Shown in pieces: positions 53,871-64,000 of a DNA stretch of 64,000 bases. Made by a program: the position numbers and the translations under genes. The stretch is from Locusta migratoria. Lineage: Eukaryota > Arthropoda > Insecta > Orthoptera > Acrididae. The stretch's first letter is position 1. Each line of letters starts with the position of its first letter. The stretch is taken from contig CM048745.1 in assembly GCA_026315105.1 (NCBI GenBank), positions 282,515,747-282,579,746 of the forward strand. The letters are read 5' to 3'. Below the pieces are notes generated by a model. It did no database searches and was not told the DNA's origin. It was given only the letters and a program-made list of their open reading frames with translations.

Positions 53871-55602
53871 CAGTATTTAGGTAATTAACGCCCACGGGCC
53901 CAATAACTTTTGCGCCCCCCCCCCTCCCACACAAAAAACTTTAGCAATTCTGAAAAACATTTATCAGCAAATTGTTAACAGGTTAATAAGTTCGAGCTTC
54001 ACATCACAGTTTCTGCTGCATTGTGGATCATTTGAACGTTCCACGTTGTCAGGACAGGAAGAACATGCAGCTGCAGAATCTAATCCTTTGTTCACAAAAA
54101 ACGCGTGTAACTTCGGCGTTTGATTTAACACTTCCTTTTCTCTTCTCTTCTTTCGTTGAACTAATTTTCTGTAGCCTGCGTCACTCAGACGTTTCCTACC
54201 GTCCATACTGACGTTTACTTTATATCACGATTTCACCACACACAAACAATAATAAAATCACCAAACTGAAAACACAATGCACAAAGTTTCTGTTTTTGAA
54301 CGTGATACACCGACGCTTTTGCCAAACAAAAACATCGCAGAAGCAGTGCTGCCACTTGCATGATGGCACATCTACATCTATGTACATTTCCCTTCTCACT
54401 AAAGGCTATCAACAATATTGTGCAATATTTCATACTGCAGAATATTATTGACCACCTGTAATTAAGATTGAGGTTGCGCTATGTACTGACGGTTGTACTG
54501 AAGTTATATTTTACCGAGAAAACTGATTACTGTAGATTGTCTCTGATTAATACACGTATCTTTGTTAAGTCAGTCTCGTCTGCTAAACTGTTTGTTTTCT
54601 GCAGTTTGTTACGTTTTGAGGTGGAATTTGTTGGCACAACTTAAATAATATTATTTGCACTTGCTGTTTTTAATATTTGATCTCAATTAATAAATATAAC
54701 ACAGGTATAATCACAATTGTGATTCATCACAAATGAATTCACGGAATTCGTATGAAATAAAACCTTTTCGAAAGAACATCTAATGAACGAGTGTCCATTC
54801 ACAGAATGTTGTGATAATCATTAGGCTCTCTTATATTCACGTAATTTAGTAACTTCCATGTGTCAAACTGTCTCTCTTCTTGTAGCTCTCTTTCACCCAT
54901 CTACGTTTCCCCATCACCTTACGTGAGTGCAAACTCAGTTTAAGAGCAAAGCAACAGATGGCCTGCACATCCATAATGCTTAGACGCCCTTGAGTCCTTG
55001 ATTTAGATACTAGTACCGCACAATATCGATTCGTTACCTGGAACACTTGTCAACATATTTGCCAGTATTGTTGGTAGTGTACGGACCGATTAATGTTTCA
55101 CCGGTATTTTTTCCCCCCTCGAAAATTTGCCGCCCCTATAAATTTGCCGCCCTGGGCCCGGGTCACAGACAAATATATACAGACGGGAAACCTCCGTAAG
55201 GGCCCGGTCACACGCTCAGGGGTGCGGGGAGGGAGGGCCAAAGCAGTTCCGTAAGATGTCCCATGATGGCGCTGTGGTCAGAAGCAGCCCTTTAAACTGG
55301 CCAGAGCAGGCGGCAGGTAGCGGCTGCCCCCACCACCACCTCCCCTCAAAGGCCGGCACAGCAGACACAGCCGTGGCCTTGTCACGGGCGGCACGAGCTC
55401 TTCCCTCAGCCTCCCCTCCACGCTACCCTCAGAAGCGCCTCTAGTGTGGTCTACCGGTACTAAGCCGGGGAACCGCCTGACACCTGTTAGCATCTTACGG
55501 AACTATGAGGGGAGTGTAGGACAGTGGTTTAGGGGTGGCTGCTTCTCTGTATATGTTACTATGTGCCCGGGTCCATGTTGCCCATGCCTAAATACGGCCC
55601 TG
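53871..55602. mobile_element. hAT-superfamily transposon, 1732 bp, with 8-bp TSD
   Basis: Begins CAGTATTTAGG and ends CCTAAATACGGCCCTG; the left end lacks five bases present on the right. Exact TSD GTAACAAC at 53863-53870 and 55603-55610. A minus frame at 53964-54206 starts MDGRKRLSDAGYRKLVQRKK, the basic N-terminus of ZMYM1-like hAT transposases. It ends 35 bp before the GR-3 exon 2 start. Confidence 0.85.
53964..54206 (-). pseudogene. hAT (ZMYM1-like) transposase N-terminal fragment
   Basis: 80 codons: MDGRKRLSDAGYRKLVQRKK, then EVLNQTPKLHAFF and an acidic/Cys-containing stretch. In intact relatives a TTF-type finger and DDE core follow; both are absent. Confidence 0.65.
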
Positions 55603-55637
55603 GTAACAACTAATGGTGAATGTTCTCTGCACAGCAG

Positions 55638-55864
55638 GTGGCGAGGAGGCGGTGTGCCGGCAGCTGGAACAACTGTCGCAGCAAGTGCACCGCAGCCGCG
55701 TCCAGTTCAGCGCGTGATCGCTCTTCACCGTGGATGGCCGGCTGCTGACCACGTTCGTGGCGGCGGTCGTCACCTACGGCATCCTGCTGCAGCAGTTCAG
55801 CATGCAGCCTGTTACCAACGTCGACGCCACACGCACAACTGACTCCCACACAACGCAAGTCTGA
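55638..55864 (+). pseudogene. GR-3 exon 2 with TGA at 55715-55717
   Basis: Phase-1 entry after CACAGCAG. It codes EEAVCRQLEQLSQQVHRSRV, then FSA, TGA, and SLFTVDGRLLT followed by TM7 with TYGILLQQF and a 21-residue tail to TGA 55862-55864. FSA-x-SLF is aligned with FSARSLF (GR-1) and VSACSLF (GR-2). The base after TGA is T, not the strongly readthrough-prone C. AATAAA follows at 56049-56054. Confidence 0.8.
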
Positions 55865-56048
55865 GCCACAGGCACAAGTTAATCTCGTGAACATCAAAAC
55901 AGATTGTTCACTTTACGCTGTGTACGTGGGTTAGTCAGTAAATAAGTCATAATTTGAGGTAGACACTCCAGTACTGCGCACTGTGTTGGGGTATTTCTCT
56001 ACCTCTACGACACATCCGTCTTGTGGGTTGTAGCAGTTTAAGGAACCA

Positions 56049-56054
56049 AATAAA
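56049..56054 (+). promoter_or_regulatory. Candidate polyadenylation signal of GR-3
   Basis: AATAAA 185 bp after the terminal in-frame stop of GR-3 and just before the piggyBac-type MITE at 56118. Function inferred from position. Confidence 0.35.
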
Positions 56055-56117
56055 GTTACAGCTCACGAGCGTCACTTATATGATGTAAACGCTGCCGCAA
56101 AAATTCCAGATTTTTAA

Positions 56118-56885
56118 CACGTTCGCTGTCGTTCACGCTCTGGCGCGTGTAAACGTTTCTCGAGTCAGGTGCCGCTCACGCTGTGGCGCGTGCTGCGACC
56201 TAGCATCCTATTATGGGTTGTTGTAAACTGGCATCGTCTAACAAAGCTGTATACTCTGGTAGGCACTCAGGGAACAGTATAAGTGATATGCACACGTACG
56301 TGCTTCCAGATTTCCGCGTTTGCATTACTGGCTGCGAGCCACACACGCTTCTCATGATGTCATGATAGATTTATTGGATTCTTATGTAAACAAGCATCGT
56401 TTACGGGGGAACTGCGACCATAGCGGTGTTTTGGCACTCTTTGTATCATATGTTGAATTATGCATTCGATATTTCACGTCTCTGATTCGAGTACTTACAC
56501 TACATCCTGCTAATTTACTTGCCAGCTCTCAGAAAGTATAGAGTGCAAAATATTTTCCGATTTCAGTCTTTGACTATCACGATTAGTTACCAGTTTATAA
56601 AAAATACTTCTTAGTTTTGATATTATTCATACTTATATTGGTGATGATATACAAATAAGCATATGTTTTACGAAATACCCTGTATGTAGTGTTTATATTG
56701 TTCATTTGTTGTTTTCACAAAAATACAAATGCAAATAAAAAACCATATCAAAAAAACTGAAAACTAAAACCAAACCATTCAGTGGCTCAAAACTATGAAA
56801 AGATACTGTCAAAATACGATCACGTGCCAGAACGTGAAGTGACACCTAGGATCATCGCGCCAGAGCGTGAACAGCAGTAAACGTG
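56118..56885. mobile_element. piggyBac-type MITE, 768 bp, TTAA TSD
   Basis: Flanked by TTAA (56114-56117, 56886-56889). Ends CACGTTCGCTG and CAGTAAACGTG are imperfect inverted repeats followed by GTTCACGCTCTGGCGCG and its complement. The motif recurs at 56169 (GCTCACGCTGTGGCGCG). No transposase frame. Confidence 0.85.
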
Positions 56886-56949
56886 TTAAAGACTTCTCGA
56901 ACGATGAGATGACTGTTTAAATTTTCAGGTGGAATCAGCTGAAAAGTTG

Positions 56950-57815
56950 ATAAAACCCAGTATATACAGTTTCATACAGTAAATGGCATGACACCGTTAA
57001 TAAATTTAGACTTTGAACATAAATCTGTAGCTAAGGCAGAATATTCAAAATTTTTAGGTGTTTGTACTGACAAGGGACTTAATTGGAAGAAACATATTGA
57101 AGATCTCCTGAAACGTTTGAGTTCATCTACTTATGCTATCAGAGTCATTGCAAAATTTGGTGATATACATCTCAGTAAATTAGCTTACTACGCCTATTTT
57201 CATTCACTGCTTTCATATGGGATCATATTCTGGGGCAATTCAACATTGAGTAAGAAAGTATTCATTGCACAAAAGCGGGTAATCAGAATAATTGCTGGGA
57301 GCCCACTCAAGAGCATCCTGCAGACATTTATTTAGGGATCTAGGGATCTTCACTGTAGCTTCACAATACATGTATTCACTCATGAAATTTGTTATTAACA
57401 AACCGAACCAATTCAAAAGTAATAGCAGTGTGCATAGCTACAACACTAGGAGAAAGGATGATATTCACTATTCAAGGTTAAATCTAACTTTGGCACAGAA
57501 AGGGGTAAATTATACTGCCACAAAAGTCTTCGCTCACATACCAAGTAGCATCAAAAGTCTTACAGACAGCCAACTAGTATTTAAAAAGAAATTAAAGGAA
57601 TTTCTGAATGACAACTCCTTCTACAATGTAGATGCATTTTTAGATAAAACTTTAAATTTTTTAATTAAAAAAATAAAAATCAACAAAAATGTAACAAAAC
57701 ATACTTAAAATACTGATTGTCAAGTGTAGACAACATTTACTAGACTGACATATTTCACATCATTACGAAATGTCGTATATATGATGTACAGAATAAGTAT
57801 TAATCTAATCTAATC
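56950..57815 (+). pseudogene. CR1/Jockey-like LINE ORF2 C-terminus and 3' end
   Basis: Codes YSKFLGVCTDKGLNWKKHI, KVFIAQKRVIRIIAG and, after a one-frame shift near 57300, HLFRDLGIFTVASQYMYSLM to the stop at 57708. The 3' end is TAATCTAATCTAATC. Same family as 45536 and 61480. Confidence 0.85.
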
Positions 57816-58644
57816 AATTTTCAGGCTTGTAAACGCAGTACTGGTGTTTCTACCTCAGTTTGTAACTTATTAACTGTTTCACCCTCATATTGTGAGATAA
57901 GATTTATACGATTCCACAAATCTTCAGTGATGTAAAACTTCAACAGACTTTCAAACATTTTCATTTACAAAGCTACATCACCTCACTCAAGTGCAAAGGC
58001 TGCAGTCCCCCATCTCTTCTCAAGCAACTAAATGTTTGTGACAATGAAATATATGAATACCACTGTTCCTCTAAAACGCGATATACTCGGAAGAAACAGC
58101 CAAATATATATGATATGTAACAAAAAAAGCCATTGCTTTTTCAAAATTTGTTACACAAAGATGGAGGGAAAATTTTCTAGTTGGACGTGACTATATCGGC
58201 AGAACATGATGTCTCTGACACTGTCAGAGGAGTAATGTTAGTCCACGTGTGGAGCAGTTGTGTGACATACACATTGCTATGTTCGCCGATGCATTGGAGG
58301 AGTGGTTGACAAGTGTTCTGCTTCTAACGCCTATGAAACTGCTTCATATAAAATCGATAATGCACAATACGAGTAACCAATTGAGGTGCTGGATTTATTC
58401 AACATTTTCCACCTCCATGATAAAAAAACATCCACATTCTTGACAACAAATTTCATTTTTATGGATTGACTGGCTTAAAGCTTAAAAAATATGTAACAGG
58501 CACTCCATCTTGTCTGTGATTTGAAAATGACTGTAAAGTCGAAACTAGCACCACTCTGCAAGATTTTAAGTTCTTCTGCAGTGTAGGTCTTTTTAAGAAA
58601 TTTTTAAAAGAGATTTTAGTCACAAAACTAGCATTATTATTTAA
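57816..58644. other. Intergenic DNA, nothing identified
   Basis: No domain or repeat boundary noticed. Confidence 0.4.
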
Positions 58645-58850
58645 AATAATGTATTTAATTAAGGGACTTAACAGCTGCAGTTATCAGTCCCTAGGCTTAC
58701 AAAATACTTAAAGTGATTAATTCCAAGGACAACACACACACACACACACACACACACACCCATGTCCTAGAGAGGATTCGAACCTCCAATGGCGAGATAC
58801 TGCAAGCTCAGCAGCAAGACACCTCCAATCGCTCAGTCACTCCACCAGGG
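58645..58850 (-). mobile_element. tRNA-derived SINE with (CA)n, minus strand
   Basis: Box B complement GGATTCGAACCTCC, body ACTTAACAGCTGCAGTTATC, and an ACACAC tract at 58733-58759. Probable TSD GCATTATTATT on both sides, inexact because of the ATT repeat. Confidence 0.7.
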
Positions 58851-59569
58851 CAGCATTATTATTATTATTTATCTTGCAATCTTCTGAACGCTTTTACAAC
58901 TGATGTGTCATTTAGTTATAAGAAATTTTACCTAACCTGTTTTCGATCAATCTTGAATGCTCCAAAAACAATAGTAACGTACGGTTGTTGCTGTCAAGAG
59001 ACTTTGAGAGTGTGTAGGGAAAGGTGGGGGAAGGGAACTAGTTACTTGCTTGCATTCGAGTTAATTCATGCATCTCCATCAGATTCACAGTACCATAGGA
59101 TTGTGTGTCCTCTCCATCTTGCTACATAGTGACATTTTCCCTCGCCCCTGCCTCCCAAAGGAGTGACCATAGACCAACTCACGAGGTTAAGAAGAGAGTA
59201 TGAATATCAGCAGCGATATGGCATGTATGCACAGTATCAGCATGACTGAAAAGTTTCTCATGCAATACAAATACTTCGATGATGCACATAAAATCTGATA
59301 CAAGAATGAAAGGAAGAATATCATTTTAAATATGCAATATTATTTTTAATTTTTTTTCTCCAATAGATCGTTCCAGATGTTTAATAAAGTAGTGAACTCA
59401 CTGGACAAGCCGCCACTAAATAAATATTGGAACATATAAATATGTATATATATTAAAATGAGTGAAATAAGTCCTATGATAACAGAGCTGAACATTTTCA
59501 CTAGAAATGACTTTTTAATAATTGATTATAGTGTTCATAGTACTAAATTTTATGTGTTTAAAACTTGTT

Positions 59570-60722
59570 ATTATTTTATTTTATTTTATTTACTCACCAT
59601 AAGGAGCGACATTATTGTATTAATATAAAAAGAAACGCCAAGATGACTAGTTTCAACAATCAATGGTGTCATCTTCTAGTCCATGGGAAACATGTTCTAA
59701 ATGTGTGGTTACATATAATAGTTACAAGTCATGATTTAGTGTCTTAATGTAGACCATAAGCTAATCATTCTGCTGTGTATGTAGCACCACATTTGACATT
59801 TGCATAATCTGATGTTAGTCTGCACATTTACTTCTGGTATATTATGATATGCTCATTTGGAAAATTACACATGGAATGAAGCAGAGATGATAATCACTAT
59901 AATTAATGATAAATTGTTCTCCTAGATCCTAAAGCACTCATATTATAATGGATATAAAGATATCTATGTGAACAGTAAGTTTTATTTTTTTCACTTAATT
60001 ATGTTGTGAAAAACTTTATATACCAGGTTTAATTATAGTTGTTTAGACTAATAACTTAGATTTTGAGCCACCCATGTTACTGTGTATGTGATCGAACTAA
60101 CGTTCAAGTAATTTAAATGCAGCTGTGGTTGTTGTTTTACAATAATGAATGTTTATTAATAGATTTTTAACTGCTGGCTAATTATTAATTACTTAAAAGA
60201 TAACAAATAAGATGACAATCTTGTAAAATTATACCTGATACTCGATTGTTACAAAACGATAGATATCAATAGAAACAATTTCACTTATAGTAGTGCGTTC
60301 TAGTGGCATAGATAGAAGCCCTTTCAGTATTTGCAACACCGCCAATCAGTTGTATGGAGGTTCCCTGCCCAGAAATCTGCACTATGTTGGTTCTTTTCAC
60401 TGTCTATTTTACTGTTTCAATTTTGATCAGCCATCCATTTTATATTGAACTGTCCACCAACAGAAGAATTTATGTCTGACTACTAACCAGTAAACCTTCA
60501 AAATTATATGTAACACTCTTTAATAAGCAGTTAACTGTCAATTGTAGAAGGTATGTAACCGATTTTCAGAAATTTGATATTACCATTTTATTTGTTTTAT
60601 ATGCTACACAATTTCTACTTAATTTGTAATTATTAAATGTAACAACACATTTTGTACATGCTCCCCACAGACCAGATGACACCACTGAGTGTTGAAACCA
60701 GTCGTCTTGAATAAATAAAATA
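59570..60722. mobile_element. Candidate foldback element
   Basis: AAGATGACTAGTTTCAACAA and ATGGTGTCATCTTCT near 59640-59680 are inverted relative to AGATGACACCACTGAG and TTGAAACCAGTCGTCTTG at 60673-60710. The outer ends are TTATTTTATTTTATTT-like on both sides. The interior is AT-rich without coding. Confidence 0.5.
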
Positions 60723-61479
60723 AGAAAATTGAGAGCTTGGCAATTCCCTTTACATTAACTGTTATTATGTAGTAACAACCTTAAAAGATTTTACCATATT
60801 GTAAGTGTTTATTTCCCAGAGAAATTCCTCAATCTAAAATTAGTCATAAATCACCTTCCAGTCCTTCTTGCAGTTTAGGCCTACTGATTACTTAATGTGT
60901 TACAATTACTGAAAAATTATTCGCAAAATGTGTTTCTGACAATTTCAGTTCTATTTGTACAAGCATAATTTTTATCGTTGCTAATAGAAATCTCATGAAC
61001 TTTGTTGTTAGCTGAAAAAAGGATATATATTATTTCTAATCCACAGTATTAACTGTTATGAATTCGAAAACAGAACTTCTTTGAACTGGTTTCTTCTACA
61101 CAGTCTTAAACTCATATCAAGATTAATTCATGAAATTCATATTTAGACTCTGAGTTCTACATTTAAATGACACAGTATGGCATTGTGGAATTAAAGAAAG
61201 CAAAGTAAAAAGATTCTTTTAGTTTTATCTAATCTGTGTCTAAAATAATTTTTGCACTTTCAAACTAATTTTAATACCCAGTTATAAAACTTTACTGCAA
61301 TCATCCTTCTCTGAATGGTACAATTTCAGTATAATTTGGAAGAAAGAATCTTGATAATTGGTAACAGCATACTTTGTCAATTTATATAACAATGAATTGT
61401 TAATGAATTATTTTGCTTATTTCCAGCATTCTGCACTATGTAGATAGCAACTTGATTATGTGATGTACTTTCTATTTTC

Positions 61480-62265
61480 TGTAGTTACCAATCGAAGTTG
61501 TAAAATTAATTAAGGCATGTTCTTGTGATCTTAGCCCAAGTTTAAGTAATTACAGTAACACGTCTGTCATAACTGGGAAATTTCCTGATTGGCTAAAATA
61601 TGTCGATATTATACCTCTATTCAAGATAAGGGCTAGAGAGATACCATTAAACTATAGACTGAGGTCCTTCACTTTTGCCAGTATTCTCGAAAATTCTAGA
61701 AAATTCTTAACCTTCTGACAACAAGTAACATATTGTCCAGAACAAGGGTCCCAATATGGAGAAGGCTGTTTACACTTACAGTCAGAATGTACTTAATTCA
61801 TTAGATTATAAATTACTAGAAGCAGGTATTTTCTGTGATATGTCAAAGGCATTTGACTGTGTGAACCTCAACATCCTTTTAAGTGAATTAGAATTGTATG
61901 GTGTCACAGATAATACTGAAAAATGGCCGAAGTCATACCAGAGGCAGAGTTCGTTTTGTTTGCAGATGATGTAAGTATTGCAATGAATACCATGTCTACA
62001 ACCTGGAACGGTCTGCTAATGATATTTTCATAGATATTAATAAATGGTTTAAAGCCAAGTCATGGGCATTGAAAAGACTCACTACATGCAATTTAGAACA
62101 TGTAAGAGGTTAACATCCAGCATCTGCATAGACTATGAAGCACATAGAAAAGAATGACAGAATTAAACTACTGGGATTACAACTTGATAATAAATTCATC
62201 TGTGAGGTACACACAAGAACTGCAAAAATGCCTTAACAAATTTTTAATTGCAATACGAGAGTTAG
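61480..62265 (+). pseudogene. CR1/Jockey-like LINE, internally deleted
   Basis: Codes GKFPDWLKYVDIIPLFK, FCDMSKAFDCVNLNILLSEL and EAEFVLFADD (across a deletion that removes the PQGS region), then RSANDIFIDINKWFKAKSW. Same family as 45536-46904. Confidence 0.75.
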
Positions 62266-62267
62266 GA

Positions 62268-63345
62268 GACTTTTGTTGGTTGGTCTTCAGTCTGGGGACT
62301 GGTTTAATGCAGATCTCCACCTTACTCTATCCTGAGCAAGCCTCCATCTCCTCACACGAACACCAACCCATCCACTTGAAGCTGTTTACTGTATTAAACT
62401 CTTTGTCTCACTCTCCGATTTTTCCTCCGGACACTTCCATCCAATGCTAAGTTCACGATTTATTGATGTCTAAGAATGTGTCCTACCAACCGATCCCTTC
62501 TTTTAGACAAGGTATGACAGAAATTTTTCTGCTATTCAGCTCAGTACCTCCTCATAAGTTACATAATCTACCCACCACATCTTCAGAATTTTTCTGTAGC
62601 ACTACTTTTCAGAAACCTATATCCTCTTCCTGTCTGAACTATTTATCTTCCATGTTTCACTTCTGTACAACGCAACACTCCACACAAATGCCTTAAGAAC
62701 AGACTTCCTTATGCTTCAATTAATATTCTATGTTAAGAAATTTCTCGTTTTCAAAAACGCTTTTATTCCCATTGCCATTCTGCATTTTATATCGTCTCTA
62801 CTGCGACTCTCATATGTTATTTTAATGGCCAAATAACTAAACTTATCTACAACCTTTATTATTTTGTTAGTTAATCTAGTTCCTTCAGCATCAGCTTATT
62901 TTCGTAGACAGAATTCCATTACCCTTGTTTTGCTTTTGTTAATATTCATCTTATACACTCCTATCAACACTCTATTAGTTCAATTGCTGTTCCATGTCTT
63001 TTGCTCTCTCCAACAGAATTACAATGTCATCAGCAAAACGCAACGTTTTTATTACTTCACCCTGAACTTCAATTCCTTCTTCAAATTTCTCTTTGCTTTC
63101 CTCCACAGCTTACTCAATGTACTAATTGAATAATATTGAAGAAAAGCGACAACCCTGTCTTACTCCCTTCCCCACCAGTGCTTACCTTTTATGCCCTTCG
63201 AATCTTATACCTGCTCTCTGCTTTTTGTGCAAGTTCTAAATAACCTGCCTTTTCCTATATTTACCGATGCTAACCTTAGTATTTTAAAGATTGTATTCCA
63301 GTCAACATTGTCAAAAGTTTTTTTCATTATATGGCATGCAACACT
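62268..63345 (-). pseudogene. RTE-like LINE, RT domain to 3' end, minus strand
   Basis: The minus strand reads FADDIVIL (catalytic), GVYKMNINKSKTRVMEF, DIKCRMAMGIKAFLKTRNFL, AFVWSVALYRSETW and a QDRVRWRSALNQS end. Many frame breaks. Same family as 38262. Confidence 0.78.
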
Positions 63346-63639
63346 GAATATTTTGTAATACAAAATTTTAAGGAATTATTTTAACTTTGAATGCTGCTAA
63401 GTAGTTTTCTTACACACTGCATGAATTGTCAGATGGTCTGCAGAATTGTAAATACGTTTTTTCACAAAAAATTTTGGAAACGAAGTATAGGACATTACGA
63501 TAATTTTAAAAGTATTACTTATATCTTTTGCTGTTACATATAGCATCTGTACCTCTATATGACCACCCCTATGAACCACATAACAGGACAAGGTGGGGTG
63601 GTTTGCATGCCTCAATGATACAAATAGCCGTACTGTATG

Positions 63640-64000
63640 TGCAACCATAGCAGAGGGGTATCTATGAAGAGGCCAGACAAAAGTGTGGTTCCTGAAGAGG
63701 GGCAGCAGCCTTTTCAGTAGTTACAGGGGCAACAGTCTGGATGATTGACTGAGCTGGCCTTGTAACATCAGCTAATGTGGCTTTACCACACAGCTACTGC
63801 GAACGGCTGAAAACAAAGGGAAACTACAGCCGTTATTTTTCACAAGGACATGCAGCTCTACTGTATGAAAATATGATGATGTCATCCTCTCGGGTAAAAT
63901 ATTCCGGAGGTAAAATACTCCCCCAATCGTATCTCTGGGTAGGGACTACTCAGGAGGATGTGATCATCAGGAAAAACGACATTGGCATTCTACAGTTCGG
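63640..64000 (+). mobile_element. RTE-like LINE, 5' region, runs off the window
   Basis: Contains CGAACGGCTGAAAACAAAGG, ATATTCCGGAGGTAAAATAC and GGCATTCTACAGTTCGG. I recognise these as the non-coding 5' part just ahead of the endonuclease ORF of the same locust RTE-like family. ORF2 would lie to the right. Confidence 0.6.

Larger units (their letters stand above)
43884..55864 (+). pseudogene. Gustatory-receptor-like GR-3 with in-frame TGA in last exon (exons 43884-44922 and 55638-55864)
   Basis: Third paralogue of the tandem array. Exon 1 is fully open with TM1-TM6 and the hallmarks NFVTFLVLLQF and SRTHSIAEE. Exon 2 keeps the family frame to TYGILLQQF and a tail ending at 55864, but codon 55715-55717 is TGA where GR-2 has TGC and GR-1 CGC. 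Termination there gives about 372 aa without TM7; readthrough would give 421 aa. The donor is GCAG|GTATGT and the acceptor CACAGCAG|GT; the intron is phase 1 and 10,715 bp. The rest of exon 2 is undamaged, so the lesion is recent, a polymorphism, a sequencing error, or tolerated by readthrough. A hAT element ends 35 bp before the acceptor. It is certainly a GR locus; whether it works is open. Confidence 0.75.

Noticed and set aside
55195..55500. GC-rich stretch within the hAT near its right end as a coding exon
   Set aside because: Frames contain stops, have no domain, and the stretch lies inside the transposon bounded by GTAACAAC.

Overview
This window is a piece of a large, repeat-rich insect nuclear genome. 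It looks orthopteran, most likely a grasshopper or locust such as Schistocerca. That assignment rests on my recognition of its repeats: tRNA-derived SINEs that carry 3' bodies with TTAGGGACTGATGACC, 5S-rRNA-derived SINEs, and an RTE-like LINE ending in CAACAACAACAA. Low gene density and introns of 3.6-10.7 kb agree with it. There is no bacterial, plasmid or CRISPR material.

The host genes I can support are three tandem, same-strand gustatory-receptor-type (7tm_7) chemoreceptor genes. Each has one long first exon coding TM1-TM6 and one short last exon coding TM7 with the family signature TYhhhhhQF. They are GR-1 (1964-2966 + 6564-6808, 415 aa), GR-2 (22078-23098 + 33270-33448, 399 aa) and GR-3 (43884-44922 + 55638-55864). 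All three use a phase-1 intron at the same protein position, so they arose by tandem duplication. GR-3 has a TGA in its last exon where GR-2 has TGC (Cys) and GR-1 has CGC (Arg). It is therefore a pseudogene, a candidate readthrough ('pseudo-pseudogene') receptor, or a sequencing error.

Almost everything else is transposon-derived. The tRNA SINEs are often full length with visible target-site duplications (TSDs). Four hAT elements have exact 8-bp TSDs (10889-12554, 23276-23607, 31339-33208, 53871-55602). A PIF/Harbinger element with TTA TSDs ends 54 bp before the GR-2 start codon. There is an interrupted piggyBac transposase relic (10130-13440), a piggyBac-type MITE with TTAA ends (56118-56885), Tc1/mariner copies, foldback MITEs, two solo-LTR-like elements with 5-bp TSDs, and CR1/Jockey-like and RTE-like LINE fragments.

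The layout is as follows. 1-7.2 kb holds GR-1 with a few repeats in its intron. 7.2-20.5 kb is intergenic and contains a five-element nested stack at 10.1-13.4 kb. 20.5-33.5 kb holds a PIF element and then GR-2, whose 10-kb intron is filled with hAT, foldback, Tc1, 5S-SINE and solo-LTR insertions. 33.5-43.8 kb is intergenic repeats, including a mariner-type element with about 160-bp terminal inverted repeats. 43.9-55.9 kb is GR-3, with LINE, mariner and hAT insertions in its intron. 55.9-64 kb is a piggyBac MITE and LINE debris. hAT elements end just upstream of the last-exon acceptors of both GR-2 and GR-3, and a DNA transposon supplies the sequence just upstream of GR-2. Transposons are therefore the likeliest force acting on the structure and expression of this receptor cluster.
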